Positions 10,301 to 21,063 of a DNA stretch of 64,000 nucleotides are shown here, piece by piece (position 1 is the stretch's first letter; every line of letters begins with the position of its first letter). The notes below the pieces were generated by a model. That model was not told the DNA's origin, ran no database searches, and saw only the letters and a list, made by a program, of their open reading frames with translations. The stretch is taken from NCBI RefSeq assembly GCF_037126465.1, contig NC_088202.1, forward strand, positions 129,160,123 to 129,224,122, written 5' to 3'. The stretch comes from Ornithodoros turicata. Lineage: Eukaryota > Arthropoda > Arachnida > Ixodida > Argasidae. The translations under genes and the position numbers were made by a program.

Positions 10301-10502
10301 TACCATCCTGGATAAGTGGGATAGCCGCACTCGCAAGGATGGCCTCAACAGCCTGAAGTACAAGATTGTGGACACTGTGTTTAAAAAGCTCTACACATTA
10401 TTTCAAGTGGACGTATTGCAGGGAAGTCATTTTCGTCGGAGTAGTCGAAGCGGTTTGACGGGTGCACCAATAGTGCCCAAATATCGCAATTCCAGTGTAT
10501 AG
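1084..10502 (+). CDS. B4GALT: beta-1,4-galactosyltransferase / beta4-GalNAc-transferase family gene (bre-4-like), five exons, 5' part not found
   Basis: Five blocks join in frame: 1084-1316, 5631-5818, 8326-8448, 10140-10235, 10298-10502 (stop at 10500-10502), about 280 residues, the size of a B4GALT catalytic domain (GT7 family). These are Golgi type II enzymes that transfer Gal or GalNAc from the UDP-sugar to GlcNAc in beta-1,4 linkage. Visible family motifs in order: VQPGGRW and a Cys, VAVIVPYRDR, LDYGIYVVEQ, FNRAKLFNIGF, the metal motif FHDVDLLP, FGGVSAV, the acceptor motif YWGWGAEDDD, IGRY..L.H and DGLNSLKYKIV. All four introns are GT-AG and phases match exactly. The residue before FGGVS is Met where vertebrate B4GALT1 has the specificity-setting Tyr, so a GalNAc-transferase is plausible. 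The cytoplasmic tail, membrane anchor and stem are not recognisable and may lie upstream. Family is certain; ortholog and donor sugar are inferred. Confidence 0.93.
1959..2051 (+). repeat. (ACT/ACC)n trinucleotide microsatellite
   Basis: Irregular run of CTA and CCA triplets starting in a GAC run. Any open frame across it is low complexity (poly-Thr). Confidence 0.9.
2052..2306 (-). pseudogene. Penelope-like retroelement fragment, GIY-YIG endonuclease domain
   Basis: The minus-strand translation contains YVIYDLPLSCRKSYIGQT, then R…R…REH and HLAWQ. This is the GIY-YIG nuclease core (Y-I-Y … YIG … R … E) with the Cys arrangement typical of Penelope-like elements, in which it is the C-terminal endonuclease that nicks target DNA. 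Only about 84 residues remain. There is no reverse transcriptase next to it; the 5' side is cut by the MITE inserted at 2311 and the 3' side runs into a microsatellite. A dead fragment in the first intron of the B4GALT gene. Confidence 0.7.
2311..2811. mobile_element. foldback MITE, copy A, interrupted by a SINE
   Basis: Begins CACTCTTAAAAATG and ends with its inverse, flanked by TA on both sides (2309-2310, 2812-2813). Long arms share the 'cttcaccgcatagcacgctcctagcc' block found in about ten other copies here. The 5' arm is shortened, and a SINE (2460-2780) splits the 3' arm. TA duplication and TIR suggest a Tc1/mariner-type non-autonomous element. Confidence 0.85.
2460..2780 (+). mobile_element. 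tRNA-derived SINE (Ruka-like) nested in MITE copy A
   Basis: tRNA-like head with A box (GGTGGCGCAGCGGTA) and B box (GGTTCGAATCC), then a body with 'ggcacagttcccctgaagtcggccc' shared with four other SINEs in the window, and a (TCC)n tail. The 11-bp duplication TGCTATGTGGT at 2449-2459 and 2781-2791 brackets it exactly. Confidence 0.9.
3043..3454. mobile_element. foldback MITE, copy B, interrupted by a short tRNA-derived insert
   Basis: CACTCTTAAAAATG…GAAGAGTG, same arms as copies A and C. Its core is a near-perfect palindrome around the GGCGTACGCC arms (about 3284-3383). The 5' arm is split at 3117-3264 by a short retroposon. Confidence 0.85.
3117..3264 (+). mobile_element. short retroposon with tRNA B box, nested in MITE copy B
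   Basis: 148-bp insert bracketed by the 15-bp direct repeat ATATCGTTATCTGCC (3102-3116, 3265-3279). It contains GGTTCGATTCC, a tRNA-type B box. It lacks the body of the larger SINEs, so it is either another SINE family or a truncated copy. Confidence 0.7.
3469..3708. mobile_element. foldback MITE, copy C (intact, 240 bp)
   Basis: Uninterrupted copy with TA on both sides (3467-3468, 3709-3710). The arms are almost perfect reverse complements, separated by a loop of a few bases. Contains the GGAGGAGGAGCCTATTTTGTG subfamily core shared with copy A. Confidence 0.92.
3807..4488. mobile_element. 682-bp TA-flanked TIR element in intron 1
   Basis: Ends CTGTAGAAGTGGTTTTTT and its inverse AAAAAACCACTTCTACAG, flanked by TA (3805-3806, 4489-4490). 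Similarity of the ends continues about 50 bp (CGCGCGGAA…TTTTCGCG). No transposase is visible. Confidence 0.8.
5097..5240. repeat. 36-bp minisatellite, four units, in intron 1
   Basis: Four 36-bp units of the form GCGATT(C/G)AATCCAAATCC followed by a 19-bp variable end. 36 is a multiple of three, so one frame is open with a 12-residue repeat (AIESKSKS…). More degenerate AAATCC repeats continue to about 5330 and end in ATCCGCAACACTG, which resembles a hAT terminus. Confidence 0.88.
5631..5818 (+). CDS. B4GALT: B4GALT exon B (DVD metal-binding motif)
   Basis: 188 nt between ctttacag and the donor gtacg. It continues exon A in phase 0 (…VVEQ then MGKGDFNRAKLFNIGF) and ends after two bases of an Arg codon. 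It contains FIFHDVDLLP, the DxD motif that binds Mn2+/UDP in this family, followed by DHNIYAC and LPRH, all at the usual spacing. The in-frame ATG at its first codon is not a start. Confidence 0.95.
5907..6053. mobile_element. 147-bp hAT-like MITE in intron 2
   Basis: Starts CAGTGGCGGATCCAGGGGG and ends with CTGGATCCGCCCGAG. Flanked by near-identical 8-bp sites AACATGTA (5899-5906) and AACGTGTA (6054-6061). Confidence 0.78.
6429..7366. mobile_element. 938-bp hAT-like element in intron 2
   Basis: Termini T(C/A)GGGTTCGG(A)ATCCCG in inverted orientation, with subterminal 'cccgggat' repeats at both ends. The 8-bp flanks CTGTAAGT and CTGTACAT match at six of eight positions. No transposase is seen inside. 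Confidence 0.65.
8326..8448 (+). CDS. B4GALT: B4GALT exon C (FGGVS and WGWG-EDDD motifs)
   Basis: 123 nt, acceptor tgcag at 8321-8325, donor gtaagg at 8449. Joining AG from exon B to the first G gives Arg, then LVYDSMFGGVSAV and YWGWGAEDDDMSR. The Met before FGGVS sits where bovine B4GALT1 has Tyr289, the donor-specificity residue. The usual WGWGGEDDD reads WGWGAEDDD here; the acidic residues are intact. Confidence 0.95.
8623..9226. mobile_element. 604-bp TA-flanked TIR element in intron 3
   Basis: TIRs of about 65 bp begin CAGGGTGTTACCCTATAAAA and contain GTCTACCCG and GCCAATTACTCA; TA at 8621-8622 and 9227-9228. The centre holds a hairpin around 'agcagacgacatccc/gggtgtcgtctgct' (8834-8871). 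Non-autonomous. Confidence 0.88.
9826..10063. mobile_element. foldback MITE, copy D (CACTGTT subfamily)
   Basis: CACTGTTAAAACAGAACTTC… and its inverse, TA at 9824-9825 and 10064-10065, with a nearly perfect palindrome centred at about 9944. Second subfamily (core GGCGCCTATCTGGGACA). It lies 76 bp upstream of B4GALT exon D. Confidence 0.92.
10140..10235 (+). CDS. B4GALT: B4GALT exon D
   Basis: A 96-nt exon without an ATG. Acceptor AG at 10138-10139, donor gtaac at 10236. With the CG from exon C it reads RLRSSGHTIHRYSCSIGRYA and continues SLHHTAVEPNSG. This supplies the G…I.RY…IGRY..L.H..…EPN block of the family, including the His equivalent to metal ligand His347 of bovine B4GALT1. The Met344 position is Ser, as I recall for some family members such as B4GALT5. 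Confidence 0.88.
10298..10502 (+). CDS. B4GALT: B4GALT exon E (last exon, stop codon)
   Basis: Acceptor gcgcag at 10292-10297, after a very short 62-nt intron. Completes an Arg codon and continues ATILDKWDSRTRKDGLNSLK, then YKIVDTVFKKLYTLFQVDV, matching the DGLNSL.Y…LYT.I.VD C-terminal block. About 22 extra residues follow before TAG at 10500-10502; they are Ser/Arg-rich and not conserved as far as I can judge. Confidence 0.9.
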
Positions 10503-10594
10503 CCTGCTTCGATCAACCTATATTATACCTGAGGAGGCTTTGCAATCTTGGAACAATTTCGAAGACATATGGTTGGTTGTGACATGGTTTTGTG

Positions 10595-10600
10595 AATAAA
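10595..10600 (+). terminator. probable polyadenylation signal of the B4GALT gene
   Basis: AATAAA about 93 nt after the stop codon, followed by GT-rich sequence. Position and hexamer fit the 3' end of the transcript. It is inferred; no transcript evidence is available here. Confidence 0.55.
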
Positions 10601-10615
10601 GGTTCGGAACTGAAC

Positions 10616-11185
10616 GTTTTCATATTCCGAACAATCATTGTGGAATGTCTTCATGCACACTACTTCTGATAGAGGAGCAGAGAGGGGGAAAGAAAGGAGA
10701 GGGGGTGGCAGTATAATATCTATACAGTGCCCAAGATCAGTTGAAACATTTGGTGACGACAAATTGAGATGGCGTCAGGACATCCGGAACCCACACTTAA
10801 CCAGTTTCTTCAAGGGCACGGTAATATTGAGATTCCCGTTTAGCAAGAGGCCACGAAGTCAGATTTCGTCCGTTGCGGCGACGGGTCAATGCTTGGGGAA
10901 CGTGCTGCATGATTCCACCTGCACCATTTTTGCTATGGATCATGTGCGAGTGCTCGAGGTGAATTGCTTAGTACTCGAACATTCTAGTTATCTCGTTGAA
11001 CGACTAACTCCTCCACTGCGTTCATTAAGACTGTCACGTCAATATACGAGGGTGGTCTCAAAACCCTAATTAAAATTCTGAGTTCGATATCGCACTTAAT
11101 AACTGTTGTGTTTGTGCCTCCTGAGCATGGCGCACGCGACAACTGATTAGAAACGGCTATCCCCCACCCCCGCTCAGGTCTGTAT
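10616..11185. other. no feature recognised
   Basis: Downstream flank of the B4GALT gene. Nothing beyond short chance frames. Confidence 0.5.
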
Positions 11186-11189
11186 CAGG

Positions 11190-11571
11190 GAGGAACAACG
11201 GTCGGTCATACGTTTTCTTGTGTGTGAAGAGGTGACACCAACCGAGGCCCACTATCAGATAAGGAACGCGTGCTTATTACTACAACAAGTGTATGGGTAG
11301 GCGCGTAAGTGGAGGCGAGACTTACGTGCTCGACTTGCCACGACCTGGCCGCCCGCACACTGTTGCACGGGTCAAAACTGCTCGTGCCTCAGATGATCTC
11401 ATCCGTCAAAACAGACGCATCACTCTGGAAAGGCTTGCCGAGTTACTGGGCGTGAGTGTTGGATCAGCTGATTTGATCACACCAGAAAAACTGGAGCATG
11501 CAAAGGCGTCCATAAGTTGGTTTTCTGGGAGCCTTACACATGAAATGAAGGAACGCTGTGTCGACGCATGA
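11190..11571 (+). pseudogene. mariner-type transposase fragment (N-terminal helix-turn-helix region)
   Basis: Translation from 11193 reads EQRSVIRFLVCEEVTPTEAH, then YQIRNACLLLQQVYG, where an in-frame TAG replaces the expected Trp codon. In another frame RRITLERLAELLGVSVGSA matches the second helix-turn-helix of mariner transposases, and LTHEMKERCVDA the segment leading to the catalytic domain. A frameshift, a stop and loss of the DDD catalytic part make this dead. Confidence 0.75.
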
Positions 11572-12924
11572 ACAGCGCTTTTTGCCATTTCAGGTGTTTT
11601 CGGGCGTTGCACACACTCATGACGCGGTGACCCTGACGACATCGGGTCACAAGTATTTTGTAAATGCGAGAGCATTTCTTTAATGCACTTTTTGTCCTCG
11701 GTCAAGCCGCCGTGTCAGTGAAGAGGGGCCCTTTCACTCTCGCGATGCGCAATCCCCTGTATACCAGTTGTCCAGCTCGGAGGAGAGGCCGGCAGCAGGA
11801 CTGGTAGGGGGCCCAGTGACTGCAGGACCGGGAAATCCAGCCGATGAGACCCAAGTGCTAACGGTGCTTCCGCTCCAAGGTACGTCGACTACGGTATCTG
11901 CAATGTCGCATTCGGTCCGCAGTCAGCTTCAGCAGCTGTGCTTATTGGTGGCACAACGCCTTGATGCCGGGTTGGCTTTGCCACAGCAAGCACATGTGCA
12001 ACTGATAATATTGGTCCCTACCTTTTTTGCCGGTATACCCGATAAGAATTATGTCGCAGATTTCTTGGATTACCTATCAGCCTATCAGACTGGTCCCAGA
12101 CATTGCGCTCAACCACGTGTTTTTGCTGCGTTCTCTCTTTCTCTTTTTTTTTTTTTTTTCTTAGCGCCGTTGCCGCTTCTTGAAGCTTGTGATTAGACAT
12201 GTAACCTACCTGGCGAAAAAAAAAAGTCTTCTGAGTGGAAGCGAAGCATAATACTTCCGTGCCAACATCGTTGAAGTCTGATCATTCTGATGTACACTTT
12301 TTATCAAGAGTTTATGCCTCCAGAACACTGTAAAATTTCTGGCACTTTTGGAATTTTTTACGGAACTCTGCAATCTTTTCATACCTATTTGCACAGTAGC
12401 CCTCTTGTGTACGAGGCATAGATACGCCCCTTGAGCATTTATTTTACAAAGTTTTATCGAAACACTATGTTCTAGCAGCCAAAAAAAAAGAAAAGGAACT
12501 TGACCACCCGCGCACTCATCGGGATGCTTCTTCTTCTTCTCAGAGGTTGAGAGTCATTGCCCCGGAAGGCTGCTTCACCCCAAGGCGCATCGTCGCCGCT
12601 GCCGCCAAACGCGCACGGGAGCTGCCCGAACGATTTTTGTTCTTCAGCGAAAAGAAAATTAATGATAAATAAACCTATAATCTTCAGGTTCTCACGACAA
12701 CGCCCTACTGCGGCGACACAGTACAGCAGGAGCACTGGGCTTAGGGATGTACTTCGGTAACAACCGGCACAGGTGGGTTATTGAATGACCATAATCTGTT
12801 CGAACGATGACGCCCACAACGCTTACTAGCACCGATTCTACGGCGCCAGGCAATAAAGGGGGCGGAGCAATATGTTTAATGATGGTAAAAAAAGTGACGG
12901 AAAGATGAGTCATGATGGAGGCTT
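11572..12924. other. no gene recognised
   Basis: The frame 11768-12196 has a high-complexity start but no recognisable domain and ends in a poly-T-derived Phe run. Otherwise nothing to name. Confidence 0.5.
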
Positions 12925-13160
12925 AATAAGAGTGCCGTGAAGTTACACGTAAAGTTTGTCGGCACAGTGCTGCGACATATTCCAGGTGCCACAGTGCAGG
13001 ACTGCGGATAATTTCGACCCCCTGGGGCTCCGGAAATGTCCGACAGACGGTGCTGGAAGCAACGTTTGCCTCCCCCACACTGCTACCGTCGTCGGTCGGG
13101 ATCGAACCCGCGATGTTGAACAGCAAGACGACACGTTACCGACTGAGGTACCGAGGACAG
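12925..13160 (-). mobile_element. tRNA-derived SINE of a second family
   Basis: On the minus strand a tRNA-like head has an A box (TACCTCAGTCGGTAACG) and B box (GGTTCGATCCC), followed by a body that contains CGGAGCCCCAGGGGGTCGA. The body differs from the 'ggcacagttcccc' SINEs. Confidence 0.65.
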
Positions 13161-13469
13161 TTCGCTATTCCCGAAAGCAAAGGAAAGGAACAAAGAGGAC
13201 GAAGTAGAAACAGAGACACAGAAAGTTATGAAAAAAATAAAATAAAACCGCTCCTTCACTAGTCGACAACACAGACAACCTCACTCTTTCGGCTACCACC
13301 AAAGAACACAATCACAAAAGGGAAGACATAAGACTGTCCAAGTGACGTCATTGAATATAAGAAGCCTGCTCGGGAGGATGGTGTCGCCTCCGATCAAAGT
13401 GAGACAAATGTAATAGATGCAGACCCGTCGTCGTCGAAGTACACCCCTGGCAACAGTGCTCCATGTGTA

Positions 13470-13709
13470 CACTCTTAAAAATGAACTTCACCGCATAGCA
13501 CGCTCCTAGCCAACCATCATCTCGAATGATATCGTTATCTGCCCTGATTTGTTGAAAACGGGAGGCGTACGCCTTTTTTGTGACAATTATGAACAGCATA
13601 TTGCCACAAAAAAGGCGTGCGGCTCCCGTTTTCAACAAATCAGGTCAGATAACGATATCATTCGAGATAATGGTAGCATGCTATGCGGTGAAGTTCATTT
13701 CTAAGAGTG
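13470..13709. mobile_element. foldback MITE, copy E
   Basis: CACTCTTAAAAATG…CTAAGAGTG with TA on both sides (13468-13469, 13710-13711). GGCGTACGCC subfamily. About 14 bp of the 3' arm (ggttggctaggagc) are lost. Confidence 0.92.
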
Positions 13710-13711
13710 TA

Positions 13712-16700
13712 CTGCGCCACCGCAGAAGGCCGTTCTCATGAGAACCTGAAGTTAATTAGGAACTTCGAAAGTTAATTTGTACGTACAACATATTTTTGCA
13801 GGCAACGCAAATCGCTTTGGGCAGCTCCCCATCTGTACATATGGGAGCAGCAGGGGCGATGCGTCTTGGAGTGAAGCAGCCTTGCCGAGCAATGCCTTAC
13901 GAATGCAGGGGTGGTCAAGTTCAAAAAATGTTTTCGATGCTAAAACAAAAAGTGTTTCGACAAAACTTTATAGAATAAATGTTCAAGGGGCATACTATCA
14001 GATGCAATTTGTCTCATATTTTTTTCATGACCACCTCAGTGCGCAATTGATGGCTGCATGAATATGGGGTAAAAAAGCAATATTTCCAAAATCCATAATT
14101 TTTTCTGGGTACTCTTCTAAGCCTGCGCGCCTAAAATATTTTAGCACTTTCTACACCTCCTACACAACATCTCTAAACAGTCTAAGTAGGTATAAAAAAA
14201 ATTGCAGAGCTCCGTAAAACATTTCAACAGTTTCCTCGGGGCATAAACTCTCGAAAAAAAGTGTAGATCAGCCCACAACAGGTCTTCACACGAAAGTATT
14301 ATGATTTGCCTTCACTCAGAAAAGATTTGATTGGATTTTCGCAAGAGCTATTTTGTTATAATTGTTTTTTCGCCAGGTAGTTTACACGTCAAATCGCCAC
14401 GAGGACGGCCACGGCGCGAAAAAAAATTTTGCGGGAAAAGTAAGCCTAGAGAGCATTGGCTGCTTGGGAACGATCAACCACAATTTATTTGAAAGAAATC
14501 GGGGATGGTCAAGCGCAATGTCTGGGACGTTTGGCATGGAATGACCCTATTCGAACTTACGTTTCTCAATGCCCCTTTCATTTCCGTCTACTCCCACTGC
14601 CCTTCTTGTGCCCTATGCGTGCACTCCTCTTCTTATGCCATTGTATTCACTTGATCGTTTTCTAATGAAACCCAAGAGTGATCTTCGAAAATCACAGTCT
14701 TCGACGCATGCACTCTTAAGTTTGCATCTTCCTCTATTTTTAAACTGGACGTCATTAGGAGCAGTGTAGTCACTGGCCGTCCTCGGTTGATTTGTGCATT
14801 CTCTTTTAGACGCATCGGACGTGGCTGTTTGCCAGATGCTCTTGCACGGAGAGAGCACTGTTGCACCGGCCGGCTGTCCTGTCCTCAGTTTGATGCCAGC
14901 CATGGAACACGTCTTCCCGGAATGAAAAGCAACTATGCAGCTAAGATTAAAGAACTGCATGTTCTTAAGTCGAGGTTATTCACCTCACACGGCTAGACAA
15001 TGTCTTTCGTTGTTCGTTGAGCGGAGGACATTAACGTGTAGAGTGTTCACTGATTAAACGACGAAAATACATGTGTGATCTTGATATGGCTCTCCGCGTT
15101 TGTAACCTTTTGTTGTGGACCGTATGGCGGGAAATAAGTACTATATTATTTATTGCCTTCGCCTCTAATGCGTTCTCGGTAGCTTCTGCGTCGCTGACGA
15201 AATAGAACATTTGATAGAAGTTAGGGAAGGACAGCATAATGTTGCATTGCTTATATTTCTTTCTGTTAGAGGTATAGTATCAGGAATTGGCCAGTCGATT
15301 ACTTTAGCTTCTTATTATTAACTTCTCTAGTCGTGTGTTCAATGTCGATTGATAAACTAATCCACTTATGTACATTTCTAGTGTCAAGAATGCCATCTTC
15401 TATGGTCTCGCTGAATTGGAATTGGGCAGACATCAAAACAGGCGGCTTACAACTCGAAGGGTGTACCGTCTCAATTGTATGTTTCGTTTTGGTCGTATAT
15501 TCGTTCGCATTGCGATGTGCCATCGAGCTATATATTCGGAGAAGTGTGCAGTGCGGATAGCTACCCAACGTATCCAGTCCCTTTTCCAACGCCAAAAAAT
15601 AAGACAGAGAGAGAGAGAGAGAAATTGCTGTTGAGACGCGTAACAGAAAAAATCTATGGAGAGTTTCCTGGGGGGGATATATAAAAAAAATGTTATGCAG
15701 AGAGGAAGCTCATAGAAAATTAGGACGGGCTATTCTGCATTCAGGGCCTGTTAGCTGCCAGCAAATGAAGACAGGTGCTACCCAAATGAAAGCAGGGGTG
15801 TCCAGTTCATGCGATGAACCCCTAAACCCACCGCACCGGCACCAACACGATCGCATGATTTAAAGACGAGAGGCTAGTCCCGTGTCCTCAAAGAAATGTC
15901 CAGAAACTTCGATGGTCATGCGCTGTAAGGACGAGTTGGTCCACGGAGAAAGTAGCACTTTCAAACGCACAGGTTCACTGCTTTTCAATGTCATTTGATC
16001 TTATTCGATCTTATTGTACTTTATTTTAGCGTAGAATTGCAGATATCAAGCGAAATCAGAAATATCGCACACTCTATTCGCACCTGAGCACTTGCCTTTC
16101 CGTGCAAGCAAAGGCATTGCGTGTGAGACTATATTCGAGCTATGCAAACTGACGAACATGCCCATCGTAGAAAAACAACCAATTGTAAGATCCTGCAGGC
16201 TTAAATAGCATGTGCGTTTAATATATCACAGCTGAAAATAAAATGGATGCAAGCCTTGTAAGCAAGGTGCGGTCCCAGGAAAAGCCGCCTGCACGAAAGC
16301 CAGACATATACAAGAGGAACGTCTACGAACCGACTTTGTCTACACAGCAAAGTTTGTCTTCGGTGACAACCCTTGGCAAGTTTTCACGTTTCACCGCGAA
16401 GTGTCGTAAGCTGTCAATTCTCATAGCCTCAACTCTACTGAGAAGTACGACGTAGTCGTGACGTCACTAGCCAAAGCAGCGAGACGCCCAGCAACTGTGA
16501 AGAGCCCGTCACGCAAGCTGCGGGGTCTGAACCTGCAGTGCGCTAAAAATAGCGTTCCCGGCTGCCACATCGGAAACCTGCACTATTTTGCGCTCTGCGC
16601 GTTCTTCGAGATGTCTTGAACCGGATTAACTGCGTCCTTTTACTCCCCTCCTTTATTTCCCTGTGCTGTGTTTGTTTATTTTATATTATATTACAACAAT

Positions 16701-17600
16701 AACACGAACTGCGCGCTTCAAGTAAACGTTTAAAGGCAGTGCGCTTCCAAGATTAACAAGTGTTGCAAGACGCTTGCAGGAAGAACGGGAACAGTAGTTT
16801 TCGTCCGTTCTTTTGGTAGTTAGCCACATAAATCTAGAGCTGTTACTGTCCTTACGTCTACACTACACTATTTCCACGGGTTGAGTCGGAACAGCTTTCC
16901 GCAGAAAGAACGCATGCATGGGCAACGTTTGTTTTGTGAAGTGCGCGTCAGTTAGCTATAAAATATTCTTTTTCTACTGGGCTTGTACTCACAATTAAAA
17001 ACCTTTAGGGCAGTATCGTTTGGGTAGTTGTCTAGCGGTTTTGATTGTTGTCCTCTGACGATAGCTCCAGTCTTTTAGCCATGTGGCTTGGCGATATCAG
17101 CGATATCAGCGGTGTCGCTATAACCTCATTCAGGATAGAGCATTATTGTAAGCCATGGTGTACCTGTTGCATGCATAAAAAGCAACAATAGCTTATCTAA
17201 TTACATCACTCGCATTTTTTCACTACGAAGTTAATCACTTTCTTGGAACTTGATTATAAATTACGACTGTCCTGTGTAACGTTAACAATGCTTCACCACG
17301 ACCAGTACACCTCTTGAGTGGGTAATGTACCCTTACGTTCCCATAACCATCTTGCAATTCGGAGGAGCAGTAAGGTTTTCTTAATTTAAAAAAATCTGAA
17401 AAGTGAAATCGATGCATAAACATCTGTCATGCGTCCCGTCTCTCGTGTCTTTCAGCCCATGTTTTCTGGAGCGCTGATGGTTACGGTTAATATGGACCAA
17501 CTTCCCCAACTACACCAACTGTTTGGATACATCGAACAATCGGTAATTGTTTATGATATCCGTAAATGCAGATATGTGGAAGTTCACTCGATAAAAGGGA
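13712..17600. other. no gene recognised
   Basis: A+T-rich sequence with a short (GA)n tract near 15605-15622. No domain, SINE or complete TIR pair found. Confidence 0.45.
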
Positions 17601-17613
17601 CTCACTGTTGCGG

Positions 17614-18292
17614 AGTTACAAGTAACGAAAATTAACTTGAACTTCCAAAGTTACTTTGGAAAACTAATGAGTTACCTTTCAAGTTACTTGCTACGTAATG
17701 TGTACCTATAGTTTTTCAACTTAGTGCAATTAGTTGAGACGTTGATGTCACAATGGGTGGTGCAGCACGTTCTATAATTGTTTTGATACTTTATGCAGTT
17801 CCTTAGATTGACGTTTGATGGTTTAATAAACTTCTCACTAATGAGCTTCTTCAACGGAACACTAAGGAAGCCTCGGAATTTTAATTTAGATGAGTTCCAT
17901 CATCTTTCTATACCATTGAGTTGCCATCCTCTGCGCATATTTCGTAGAACTCCGTCAAGCGAGCTAGCTACAGTTGCAGTTGTGCTAGCTAAGTGTGTTT
18001 TAGCTACACAGTGCATTCCGCCATTGTGCGCAGTGCACACCGTGCACGTGCAACCTCTTCGAACATGACAGTTGTCTCATTAGAGAGGGAGGGCGCAACT
18101 CGCGTTACTTGTGCGTCAGAACAGTAGAAAATGTAACTGTAGAACTTGGTTACAAGTTGCTTAAAGTTACAAAGTTGCACGAAAAGGGAGGAGTTCCTCA
18201 AGAAATTACTAGAACTGAAAAGTAACGTACGAAGTTAAAAATCACCAAAACACTTAGTTACAGCAACGAGTTACCTCTAACTGGTTACCCGC
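17614..18292. mobile_element. probable hAT-like element with subterminal GTTAC repeats
   Basis: Both ends are rich in AGTTAC / GTAAC motifs (17614-17700 and 18120-18292) in the arrangement seen in the better-supported element at 21803-22711. Exact ends and duplication are not clear. Confidence 0.4.
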
Positions 18293-18299
18293 ACACTTC

Positions 18300-20120
18300 G
18301 TAGGTGTACTGCACGCTAGCTACACTATGCGCCTAACACGAGTGCCTGCAACGGGATATTTGTCAATCAATTTTGGCATTATCTAGCTAGCCGCAGTTCA
18401 TCTGAATAAATGTAGCAGCCTGACCAAGCGACACAAGGATAACCTGGAAACAATGCTGCTGTAGCGAACATCATCACATGGCCACAGTACTATATGGAAT
18501 ACTTAGAAAGAGGTTACTTTAAGGTCGGAAGGTCAAAAACGCCTGATGTTAGGATTTGCACACTTCGTCACACTATAGCTACTAACACGTTGTCGAACGG
18601 AGCGCAGCACAAATCTTTGAAAGTTCGCAGTCAATGGACAGAAAATGTAACGTTGTCAATGTACACAATGAACACATATGAGTGGAGTCTTGAAATTATT
18701 ACTAACTGTTTCATTAACATGTTTCGTTATTTAACTTGCTGTGCTCCACTGACATTTAGATAGTTTTCACGAAGGAACCTTTAACCGGGATTTTCCCTCT
18801 GGTTCCTTCAGCTCTATGGCAATTGTATGCATTCCATGAATGAACGAAATAAAAACGATTGACCGACTGATTGAATTCAGACATTTATATATGGCGCCAG
18901 CTGCAGCATAGCAGGCCCCCACCTGCTGAAGTCCACCTGCTAGGATGGCTTCACACGAAGAAGTTCATTGAAGCATATTATACGAGGCATTCTCCAAGCA
19001 GCTAACCGCGCAATTTGAAAGGCACACCGCCTAGACTATATGAGCGTGAACGCTTGTTCCTCGGACGAATCGAGACTATAACGTCATTGTAACCATATTT
19101 TGTGGCATATATGAGGACTGCGTGTACCTTGATCATTGCAGGTTTGTAGGAGCCATAGCGATGTAACCAGGAAGCTGGTACGGGCCGTACCAGGATGCAA
19201 GGGTGTAACCACAATGCAAGGAGGCTAACTGTTAGAGGGGCATTTTCACTTTAAAGAATGGACAGTTGACGAAAAGACACCAGCAGGGGGATTCGAGTCC
19301 GTAACATCCGATTTCCGGTCTGAGATATAATACCAGGTCACCTTGCTAGCTACCCTCTCATCTACTCTATGGTTCTCTACTCTACTACCCTCGCATCAAC
19401 CATATACGTTCAAGTACCTTGTCCCGCGTCCCGTACCCATCTATCGTGCCATCTTCAGTAACAGAGCACATGGGCGTCGGAAGGTGGAGGCAGGGGGGGG
19501 GGGGCGCCACACTTCTCAATCTAAGTAGAACTACATGCACCGTAGAGCTCTCCTCTAAGTTAGGTTGGGTTGGGTTAGGTTAGGGCTAGTCCACCCTGCC
19601 GCGAAGGACGCCTCTGACAGAGCACGTCTTATGGCAGTGAGTCACGACTCATGCGGCTCATTTACAAAACAGCTTTCTTGTTGAGACACTTCGCTTGCTC
19701 TCCTCGCTCGCTGACATCAGGAATACCATGCCACCTTGGTAAACAAATGTTACGCATCCTTTTTGGCCGGAACGCCAACGTCAATGTCTCAACGCTCAAA
19801 TCACGTGAGGATGGGGATGAAAAGATTCGCCGCACGGAAACCATGGAATGGGGCTTGCTCGTTAAATTTAACAGACCCTCGTGGAGGAACCTGGGGTGAG
19901 GCGATCTGCACGACCACTGTTGCTCCACCAGAAAGATGATTCCGACAGGAGAGGGCTTCCGTTCCAACTGAGAAAGCAGCAATGACTCTGCGCAGCCAAG
20001 AATTCGCCGCCCTTTCCGCTGAGTGATCACCTTCTCCCTAGTTACCCTCGGTGTGTCATGGTTCTGGGTACTAGCTAAGACGCAGCCTGATGAGTCACAT
20101 GTAATGGGAAACTTATCATT
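18300..20120. other. no gene recognised; short TTAGG-like tract
   Basis: Only notable items: a tRNA B-box-like GGACTCGAATCCCC on the minus strand near 19290, a G12 run at 19494-19505, and TTAGGTTGGGTTGGGTTAGG at 19560-19579, continuing to 19585, resembling degenerate arthropod telomeric repeat. Confidence 0.4.
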
Positions 20121-20198
20121 GTAGTTGGATCAAGCGCAGTACACCGAATTGAAAGAGAATTATATAGTTCGCTTTGTGGAGCACCTTCATTGGACGTA

Positions 20199-21063
20199 CA
20201 CTTTAGAAAGGAGTGTAAAATTAGTAAAATGTGGAGTAATTGCAGCTTCTAGTCCCCTAGACTGCAATTACTCCTCGTTTTTGTCCGCTAACCCAGAAAT
20301 TTGCTCCCCATGACCGCAAATTGTACCTGAACAGCACATTCTTTATGGAATGTGCACTCTGCTGCCCGCAGGGGGCGGATACTGTGTGATGAGCCTGCCC
20401 GTATCAGCAAGAGGCCGCTCAATTTAGCTGCACCCATTGGCCCCTATGAAGATCCTATACTCCATCGTCGGATTCTTCACCTGTTGATGGACTTCCTGTG
20501 TCGTCCACTGGATTGCTCCAGACGCCTTTAGTTCTTTCTTGTATTTTCATCCTTCATTCATCATCTTCACATAATGTTACACATGCAATGGAGTAGGGTA
20601 CCGCACCACAGCGGTGAAACATTCCATTTCATCGTCATCATTTATTGTTGTTGCCACTGAACTTCGCAAATGGTCTCTTGATGCAACAGCCTGCGTAAAT
20701 CTGGGTTCTTCGTTAATTTCAGGGAATAAGGCTATATAGCTTAGCTAACTTAGCAGTTTTCCACCCGCTCAGAAAAAAAAAAGGTTATTTCTCGCAAAAT
20801 TGTGCCCTATGCATGTCGCAAGATTTTATATCACTCAGCGTATCATGGTTGACGGTTTCATCCAAAGTATTTCATTCATGCACACAAATTATGTACCTGG
20901 GACTCCTGAACAGAGCGTGAAATGCAGTCCCAACTCTGTGACGTTTGTTTAGTCCCGTGCATTTACGCCCTAACGGGATTTATTTTTGCGACAATGCATT
21001 TAGTCTCCAAAAGGACTAAAATTACTCTCTCTTTCATTTTTCTTTTTTTTTTTTCTTAGAGTG
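20199..21063. mobile_element. 865-bp TA-flanked TIR element in duplicate copy 1
   Basis: Begins CACTTTAGAAAGG and ends TTTTTTCTTAGAGTG with TA at 20197-20198 and 21064-21065. Copy 2 reads straight through (…CGACGTAGGGGTTG at about 22848-22862), confirming the insertion. Inside, GGAGTAATTGCAG…CTGCAATTACTCC forms a hairpin at 20234-20274. Confidence 0.8.

Noticed and set aside
19560..19585. Telomeric TTAGG array
   Set aside because: Only a few degenerate units; too short to be a telomere and possibly chance.
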